Part shown: positions 11,983-19,500 of the stretch, piece by piece
Numbering within the stretch: the stretch's first letter is position 1
How the letters are laid out: each line of letters opens with the position of its first letter
From: Methylobacterium variabile
GTDB lineage: Bacteria > Pseudomonadota > Alphaproteobacteria > Rhizobiales > Beijerinckiaceae
Direction: 5' to 3'
Assembly (NCBI RefSeq): GCF_001043975.1
Contig: NZ_LABY01000055.1
Span: forward strand, 1 to 64,000
DNA: 64,000 nucleotides
The notes under the pieces: model-generated
Database searches by the model: none
What the model saw: only the letters and a program-made list of their open reading frames with translations
What the model was told of the DNA's origin: nothing
Program-made: the position numbers and the translations under genes

Positions 11983-12369
11983 ATGGCGGGTATCTCGGTC
12001 TCCCTCGAAGGTTCCAACATCCAGCTCTCGTTCCAGAAGGACGATCAGGCCACCGCGGTCATCATGGATGCCAGCGCGGCCCGCGCCCTCGTGCGCGCAG
12101 TCGGCCAGCTCCTCACGGTCATGCACGAGCCGGACGAGGCCGACATGGACGACCTCGGCGACGAGGAGGCGGCGATGCTGGACGTGACCTCCGCGGCGAT
12201 CGAGGTCGGCACCGACGAGCAGGGCCAGGCCGTCGTCGCCCTCCAGGCCGGAGGACTGCCCCCGTTCCAGCTCCGCCTCACCGACGAGGAGGCGCGGCAC
12301 GTCGCCACCAGCCTCAACGAGATCCTGAACGCGCCGCGGGATGTGCGCAGCTCGCACGGCGGCCACTGA
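11983..12369 (+). CDS. Acidic protein of unknown function
   Basis: This 128-aa protein is strongly acidic and has no signal or membrane segment. It alternates predicted strands (ISVSLEGSNIQLSFQKDD) and helices, with an Asp/Glu-rich centre (HEPDEADMDDLGDEEAAML). LRLTDEEARHVATSLNEIL closes the fold. I do not recognise it. The start is uncertain: an ATG at 11895 in the same frame would add 29 residues, but the residues before 11983 look unstructured. Confidence 0.65.
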   Translation: MAGISVSLEGSNIQLSFQKDDQATAVIMDASAARALVRAVGQLLTVMHEPDEADMDDLGDEEAAMLDVTSAAIEVGTDEQGQAVVALQAGGLPPFQLRLTDEEARHVATSLNEILNAPRDVRSSHGGH

Positions 12370-12388
12370 CGACGGGACCCGACAGCGA

Positions 12389-12415
12389 GAAGGGCGCCCC
12401 GAGCGGGCGCCCTTC
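12389..12415. terminator. Hairpin terminator after the acidic protein gene
   Basis: GAAGGGCGCC pairs with GGCGCCCTTC around a short loop, 20 bp beyond the stop at 12369. Repeat copy C follows immediately. Confidence 0.6.
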
Positions 12416-12430
12416 GTGCGTCTCATCCCG

Positions 12431-12520
12431 GAGCGCTCACGCGTCGACGCGTGAGCGCTCGGCGCCCGTTCAGGCTCATCCCGCGCCGCGGAACGGCTCC
12501 GTTCGGCGGCGCAGCAGACT
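12431..12520. repeat. Diverged copy C of the palindromic element
   Basis: The last 60 bp (12461-12520) align without gaps to the last 60 bp of copies A and B at about 45 identical positions. The 30 bp before it (12431-12460) form a perfect palindrome, as in A and B, but the stem sequence is entirely different. The 17-bp linker present in A and B is missing. As in copy B, the final T of the element is the first base of the stop codon (TCA read on plus) of the adjacent minus-strand gene. Confidence 0.7.
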
Positions 12521-12741
12521 CAGAAGCGTGTGCCGGGATTGGTCGGGCCGCCCGGCAGGTAGTCCGGCTCGGAGCCGGGCCCGGTCGGGTCGGTGATGCC
12601 CGGATCGTTCACCGGATAGGGCGAGCGCGGCCCGGTCGGGCCGGTATCGGGCAGCTCGTCGGGTGCGACGGGCGGCGGGATGTCGCCCGGAATGCCGCCG
12701 CCGGGGTTCGGCTCGTGCCCGGGCATGCCTGGATTGGCCAT
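12520..12741 (-). CDS. Small Pro/Gly-rich disordered protein, sigma-EcfG promoter
   Basis: The 73-aa product consists mostly of Pro, Gly, Asp and Thr with loosely repeated motifs (GPTGPRSPYP, DPTGPGSEPD). No signal peptide or folded domain is visible. The ATG at 12741 lies about 37 bp from an exact EcfG promoter that is back-to-back with the one of the DJ-1 gene. It is probably a stress-induced disordered protein. I cannot assign a family. Confidence 0.65.
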   Translation of the reverse strand: MANPGMPGHEPNPGGGIPGDIPPPVAPDELPDTGPTGPRSPYPVNDPGITDPTGPGSEPDYLPGGPTNPGTRF

Positions 12742-12777
12742 GGTCGTGCCTCCTCTCGGGTTGGGGGTATGAGAGTC

Positions 12778-12802
12778 AACCGGCCCGGCGCGGCGCAGTT
12801 CC
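12778..12802 (-). promoter_or_regulatory. Sigma-EcfG promoter of the Pro/Gly-rich small gene
   Basis: Minus strand GGAAC (12802-12798), 17 nt, then GTT (12780-12778). The -10 is about 37 bp from the start codon. Confidence 0.65.
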
Positions 12803-12818
12803 GTCGCGGCAGGCGGCC

Positions 12819-12843
12819 GGAACCGGCCTGACCCAAGGTCGTT
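12819..12843 (+). promoter_or_regulatory. Sigma-EcfG promoter of the DJ-1/PfpI gene
   Basis: GGAAC (12819-12823), 17 nt, then GTT (12841-12843), 36 bp before the ATG at 12880. It diverges from the preceding EcfG promoter, with 16 bp between their -35 elements. Confidence 0.7.
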
Positions 12844-12879
12844 GCCAGGGCATCCCATACTCCCGCGGAGAATAAGCCG

Positions 12880-13425
12880 ATGCCCAGCATCACGCAGGCG
12901 AAGATCCTCATCATGGCGACCGACGGCTTCGAGCAGGCCGAGCTCGAGGTCCCGAAGGCCAAGCTGGCCGAGGCCGGCGCCCAGGTGACCGTAGCGGCGC
13001 CGAGATCGCGCCAGAAGCCGGAGAGCATCCGCGGCTGGGACAAGACCGACTGGGGCCGCCCGGTGACGGTCGACGCCGACATCGAGAGCCTCGATGCGGC
13101 CGCCTACGATGCCCTGGTGCTGCCGGGCGGGCAGATCAACCCGGACAAGCTGCGCCTTGAGCCCAAGGCCCTCGAGATCCTGCGCGGCTTCCTGGCGAGC
13201 GGCAAGGTCGTCGCCGCGATCTGCCACGCGCCCTGGCTGCTGGTCGAGGTCGGTGCCGCCAAGGGCCGCAAGATGACCTCCTTCGCCTCGATCAAGACCG
13301 ACGTCATCAATGCCGGCGCCGAGTGGCACGACCAGCCGGTCGTCACCGACAAGGGAATCATCACGAGCCGCAACCCGGGCGACCTCGACGCCTTCTCGGC
13401 CAAGATCATTGAGGAGGTTCAGTAA
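12880..13425 (+). CDS. DJ-1/PfpI family protein (deglycase/protease-like)
   Basis: This 181-aa protein of the type I glutamine-amidotransferase-like fold has the nucleophile elbow AICHAPWLL (Cys about residue 115), the paired acid in GFEQAELEVP and the strand YDALVLPGG. Relatives such as PfpI and YhbO are stress-induced and are reported to act as proteases or glyoxal-damage repair enzymes. The exact EcfG promoter directly upstream fits a general-stress role. The chemical activity cannot be decided from sequence. Confidence 0.92.
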   Translation: MPSITQAKILIMATDGFEQAELEVPKAKLAEAGAQVTVAAPRSRQKPESIRGWDKTDWGRPVTVDADIESLDAAAYDALVLPGGQINPDKLRLEPKALEILRGFLASGKVVAAICHAPWLLVEVGAAKGRKMTSFASIKTDVINAGAEWHDQPVVTDKGIITSRNPGDLDAFSAKIIEEVQ

Positions 13426-13456
13426 GGCCGCCACGACCGCGCGGCGGCGTGACGGC

Positions 13457-13487
13457 GAAGGGCGGGACGCTTGGCGCCCCGCCCTTC
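13457..13487 (+). terminator. Terminator hairpin of the DJ-1/PfpI gene
   Basis: GAAGGGCGGG pairs with CCCGCCCTTC around an 11-nt loop, 32 bp after the stop codon. There is little T tract. Confidence 0.6.
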
Positions 13488-13563
13488 GCTCGCATCCCGG
13501 TTGCCGTGTGCTGTTTACCGCGTGCCCCCGGACGCCGGTTCGGGGGCACGTTTCGCCTGGTGA

Positions 13564-16500
13564 TCAGGCGGTGGCGAAGGGATCGATCCGGGCGTCGTTG
13601 AAGGCCTGACGGCCCTCCACGGCGCCGAACATCAGGTAATGCACCATCGGGTCCACCTTGGCCGACGCCACATCCGGGTTCGCCGCCAGGTAGTCGGTGG
13701 TGTCGAAGCCGGCGGAGGGGTCGCGGCCCTCCTTGTAGCCGTACAGGTCGTAGTGCAGCAGCGGGTCGACGTTCGCCTTCGCCACGTCCTGGTAGGCGTT
13801 GAGGTAGCCCTTGGTGTCGAACACTGCGTTCGGGTTGCGGCCCTCCTTCCAGCCATACAGCTGGTAGTGCTGGCGCGCGAAGGTCGCCCCGTCCGCCCCC
13901 AGCACCAGTGCCGCCGCCGCCACGTCGGTGTTTGACAGCAGGTAGTACTCGGCGTCGAAGCCGCCGGCGGTGCCGACGTCGGCGGCCTTGCCGATCGCGG
14001 CGTAGGCCTGGCGTCCCTCGTCCTGGCCGTAGGTCAGGAAGTGAGCGAGGGGATCGACGCCGGCGGCGCGCACGTCGGGGTTGCGGGCGAGGTAGAGCTC
14101 GTTGTCGAAGGCGGCGGAGGGGTCGCGGCCCTCCTTCCAGCCTGACTGGTCGTAGTGCTCGAGCGGGTTGACGCCGGCGGTGCGCACGTCGCGGTTCGCG
14201 GCGAGGTAGCCGGTGGTGGAGAAGAAGGCGCTAGGGTCGCGGCCCTCGCGCCAGCCGAAGGCGGCGTAGTGGGCGTCGGCATCGACGCCGGCGCGGAACA
14301 CGTCCTGGTTCCGGGACAGGTAGTGGAGGTCGTCGACCAGGCGGTTGGCGTCGTCGACCGCGATGGTGGCGTCGTTGAAGCGGAAGCGCTCGAAGCCGCT
14401 GACCAGGTCACGGCCCTGCGGTCCGCTGATGAGCGTCAGGCTGTTGGCCTGCGAGACCGTGACGTCGGCGAAGTTGGCGTTGATCACGAGGGTGTCCGTG
14501 CCGCCGCGGCCGGACAGGCGGTCGTCATACGGCGTGCCGGTGATGACGTCGTCACCGTTGGTACCGACCCGGTTGATGCCGCGGGCCAGCACCGTGTCGC
14601 CGCGGGCGGCGACGTTCTGGATCCGGGTGTCGCCGGCCGGCGTAGTGTCGGCGGTGCCGAACGGCGTGGTGGCGTAGAAGGCGCGCAGGTACTCGGCCAT
14701 CGCGTCCTGCTCGGTGCCCTGCGCCGCGAAGGTCGCGGAGTTCGGCAGCGAGGAGCCCGGGGTGGCGGAGGCGAGCGCCACCTTGTTCTCGCCGTAGGCC
14801 GGGAACGGGTAGTTGTCGCCGCCCAGGCCCGGCGCGGCCGCGGTGCCGGTGGCCAGGAAGTCGAGGGTGACGGTGCGGATGCCGCGGTTCGGGTCGCCGA
14901 CGAGCTGGCCGTTCTGCACCAGCGTGTCGAGGATCCGGCCGTTCTCGTCGACGATCGCCGCGTTGAGGATGCGCTGACCCTCGCGGGTGACGTTGCCGTT
15001 GGCATCGACGGTCTGCGACTGCTTCGTGGCGTCGAAGGAGAAGCTCAGGCCGCCGATCTGCGGGAACTGGCCCGGGGTCGCGCCGGCGGCGGTGGCCGAG
15101 ACCGCGTGCTCGAGGATCCGCTTCATCTCCAGCGCCGAGACCGTGGTGACGGCGAGCGCGTTGTTGAAGCGCAGCGAGTTGGTGACGTCGAGCTGGGAGA
15201 TGTCGCCCGCCTGCTTGCCCGCGGAGGGATTGGCGGCCGGGGGCAACTCGGCGGTGCCGCCGCCGGAGGTCGAGAACGAGCCGATCGAGTCGCGGATGCC
15301 GCCGCCGTTCTTGATCGAGACAGCGACCGAGCTGTCGTACTGCTTGGCGTACCAGAGGTTCGCGTCGGCGCTGAGGTCGCCGAGGTTGGTCTCCTCGGTG
15401 CGGACCTCACCGCGGCGTCCCTCAAGGTAGACGCTGGTGCGGCCCAGGATGTTGCCGTCCTGCTGGCGGATGATGTCGGCGACGCCGGCGGTCTCCTGCA
15501 CGCCGTCGTTGTTGACGTCGAGACCCTCGATCATCTCGCGGACGAGGAAGCCCTTGCTGCCGGGGGTGAAGGCCGCGGCGGTGGACCCCCAGAGCTGCGC
15601 CACGGAGGTGTCGTCGACCGCGACCGCGCCCGAGTTCTGCGGCGTGACCGAGTCGCGGATGACGTTGCCCTGGTCGTCGAAGGTGACGGTCAGGCGGCCG
15701 ACATAGGAGTACTCGGAAGCCGTGTTGACCAGGGCCAGGGTCTGGCCGGTGGCGTTGGTGAAGAACTGCGGGTAGGCGCCGCCCGAGGTGTCGCCCGGCA
15801 GGAGCCGGTCGTTCGAGTCCGACAGCAGGGTGTGCGAGCCGCCGCCGATCAGCACGTCGACGTTGCGCAGCAGGGGAGCGAGCGCCTGCTCGTTGGCGAG
15901 CTGCTGCAGGTGGGTGCCGACGATGACCTTGTTGAGGCCCGGATTGGCCGCGAGCACCCGGTCGACCTCGGCGTTGATCTGCTGGGCGAGCAGCGCGATC
16001 TCGTCTTTGCCGGTGAAGCCCTCGAGGGTGACGTTGCCGAGCGTCGTCAGCAGCGGCTCGAGCTGGGTGGTGGCGCCGATGAAGGCGATCTTCTCGCCGT
16101 TCTCGGTGATGATCGTCGACTTGGCGATCTTGTCGGCGCCGGTCCCGGTCTGGGTCGAGGTCGGGCCGGTCTGGGCGAAGGTGGCGGCGTCGCCGTCGGC
16201 GTGGACGAGGCCCGAGAGGGCCGATTCCTTCGAGAAGTTCAGGTTCGCCGACAGGTAGGGGAACTGCGCCCCGACCCAGGTATCGTCCGCCGCGCCGGCC
16301 GCGGTGCCGAGGTTGGCCCCGATGATGTTGGCGACCTCGGTCGGGCCGGAATCGAACTCGTGGTTGCCGAACACCGCGGCCTGGACGCCGATGATGTTCT
16401 GGATCGTGATGTCGGCCCGGCCCGGCGAGGCGGTGAGCCGGCTGTAGGCGCCCGCGCCCGACAGCCCGTAGAGCTGGTTGTAGACGCCGTTATAGGTCGC

Positions 16501-19500
16501 GTTGAGCTGCGGGTCGGCGCCGGCGATGAAGAACGGGCTCGGGATCCAGCCGTCACCGGTCGAGAGAGTAATCGAGTTCGGGGTCGCGTCCTCGAGCTTG
16601 TCGACGATCGCCGCGAAGTTCGCGGCGCGCTGGGTCGCCAGGAGGCCGGCCTCCCAGTCCGAGGCGTGCAGGATCTGGAGCGTGTAGGTCATCGGGGCAG
16701 CCTGCTGCGTGGTGAAGTCGAGCTGGTCCTGCGCCAGGCCCGCGAAGGCGTTGCCGGCCGCGTCCGTAATCGCGCCCGTCGGCACGATGACGTCGTAGGC
16801 CTTGCCCGCCCCGAGGTCGGCGCTCGGGTTGATCGTCACGGTGTCGCCGCTGACGGCGACCTGAGCGGTATCGGAGACCGCAATGGTGCGGGTGTCGCCC
16901 GCCCCGTCGGTGATGGTGATCGAGCCGGTGCCGGCCTTCACCGCCTCGCTGAAGCGTAAGGTGATGTTGGCGCCGGGTGCGACCCCGGTGGCGTTGTCGG
17001 CCGGGGTGGCCGAGACCAGCGTCGGCGCGGTCTGGTCGAGCTTGAGGCCGACCAGGATCGGGTCGTGGTCGGATTCGCGCGCCGCGACCCGGCCGTCGAA
17101 GTACGAGGGGGACCGGCCGAAATCGAGGTTGTAGTCGATCGCGTCCGCCTCGTCGGCGTTGACGTGCCACTCGGTCACGCCCGTCACCTGGCCGTTCAGG
17201 CTGCCATTGGCGAAGGCGTGGTCGAGGGCGCCGTAGGCCCCGTCGAAGACGTAGGAATACGGGTCGGCGAGGCGATCCTCGGCGAGGTTGGTGAAGCCCC
17301 CGGCCTTGATGGTGTCGAGGGCGTCCTCCTTGATGTAGGCGTTGAAGTCGCCGAGCAGGATCGTGTCGGAATCCTGAGTGCCGGTCGGCTTCGTCGCCAC
17401 CCACTCGGTCAGCGCCTTGGCGGCGAGCTCGCGCTGCTGCTGCCAGGCGCCCTGGCTGTCGCCCTGGTCGGCGTCGGCCCCGGTGCCGCTGCCGCTCTTC
17501 GACTTCAGGTGGTTGATGACCGCCGTAAAGTCCTCGCCCGTCGCAGTCTCCCGGAAGGTCACCGCCAGGGACGCGCGGCTGGTGTTCACCCCGTTGAAGA
17601 TGTGGCCGACCGTGCTCTGCTGCAGCAGGGCGGGGTCGATCTGCGCCACGTCGGCGTCGTCGAGCTTCTCGATCGTGGTGTTGAGCGCGACGCTCACCTT
17701 GCTCGGCTTGTAGATGAAGCCGACCGCGATGGCGTCGCCGCCGAGGAACTGGCCCTGGTCGAGCTGGCTGCCCGGATTGACGTGGGCGTAGGTGCCGGCA
17801 CCAGTTCGGGCGTTGAGCTGGCCGACGAGGTATTCGAGCGCGTTGCCCGGGTTGCCCGGCTGGAACTGGTTCTCGAGCTCGGTCAGGCCGAGGACGTCGG
17901 CCCCGGTGCCGATCAGCGTCGTGACGAGCTTCTCGGTCTGGCGCGCCAGCTCCTCGCTCGTGTTGGCGCCCCGCGGCGCCTGGCCGATCGCCGTCAGCGA
18001 GCTCGACGAGGCGTTGAGCGTCGTGAAGTAGTTGAGGACGTTGAGGCTGCCGACCTTCAGCGTGCCGCCGACCGCGTCCGGGGTCGCCGGGCGCGGGTTG
18101 GCCTTCACGAAGGTGTTGTCGCCGTCGTTGATCGCCCGCACCCGGAAGGCGCCGGTCGGGCCGTAGCCCAGGGTGCCGGTGAGCCCGGTCACGGTGTCGC
18201 CCATCCGCGGCGCCGTGGCGGTGGAATAGGTCGGGCCGAAGCCGTCGAGGTTCTCGATCGGCAGGTTCTGCGAGTTCTGCCCGTCGTCGTAGGTGATCGA
18301 GCGCGCCGCGGTCTGCGCGAGGTAGGCGGCGTAGTTGGCCGCGTTCGGCTCGAACGCGTTGGTGAAGGTCTCGGGCCGCCCGCCCGCGGCGAGGCGGATC
18401 TCGTTGAAGCGGTCGAGGTTGAACTGCTCGGTGATCGAGAGGGTCTGGGGCAGGCGGACCAGCATGCCCTCGTAGCGCTCGAGGTCCGGCTGCGCGGTGG
18501 TGCCGGTGCCGACGACCCCGGCGGCCGTCAGGGTGACGTCGACCGCCTGCGCCTTGACCTCGGCGGCGGACAGCGCCCCGGCCTGCACGACCTGGATGCC
18601 GGAGGCGGCGTTGACGGTCACCTGCGTCTCGCCGTTGAACTCGGTGACCGTGCCGGTGACCCGCACCCGGTCGCCCTCGTTGACGTCGACGAGGCGGTTG
18701 CCGGTGCCCTCGTAGACGAACACGCCCTCCGAGGTCAGCGGGTTGGAATCCTGGTCGGCCCGCTCCTCCTGCAGGTAGAAGCCGCCGATGCTGCGCTTGG
18801 CGTCCGCGTCGCCGTTCTGGAAGTCGCCGACGACGAGCGCCTCGATCGTGACGGTCTGGCCGACGAGCAGGCTGGCGCTGCCGGTGCCCTGCACCGCCGA
18901 GATCAGCGTGACGTCGTCGTTGAGGATGGTGCCGGTCGCGGTGCCGGCGCTGGTGCTCACCGCCGCGGTGACGCCGGCCTGGTTCGAGGTGGCGCTGCGG
19001 AGCGTCAAGCCGAAGGTCTCGTTCGGCTCGGGGGTCGCGTCGCCCTGCACGGTGACGTTCACCACCGCCGAGGCGGCGCCCGCCGGGATCGTCCCGGTGA
19101 TGGTCAGCGGCAGGCCGGGAGCGCCGGCGAAGTCGGCGGCGTTCGCTGCGCTGGGGCCGGTGCCGGTGAGCTCGGCGGTGAAGGTGACCGCGCCGAGGGT
19201 GCCGTTGCTGCGCTGGACCGTGAAGCTGACGGTCGTGGTGCCGCTGTTGCCTTCCGCCTGGCTCACGTTCAGCGAGTTCGGGGCGAAGGAGATCTCCTGG
19301 GTGTAGCCCTGCGGCAGCGCGGCGTAGAGCGTGGCGCCGCCATTGGCCACCTCGTTGGCCGAGATCACCAGGGGCGTGCCGGTCGGGTTGCGGTCGGCGG
19401 CGATGAAGGTGAGCACCTCCGGGCCGAGATCCGCGGGGGAGCCGGCGAGCGGCGGCACGTAGGAGACGTAACTGGCGTTCGCCGGATCGGTCACGTCGTA

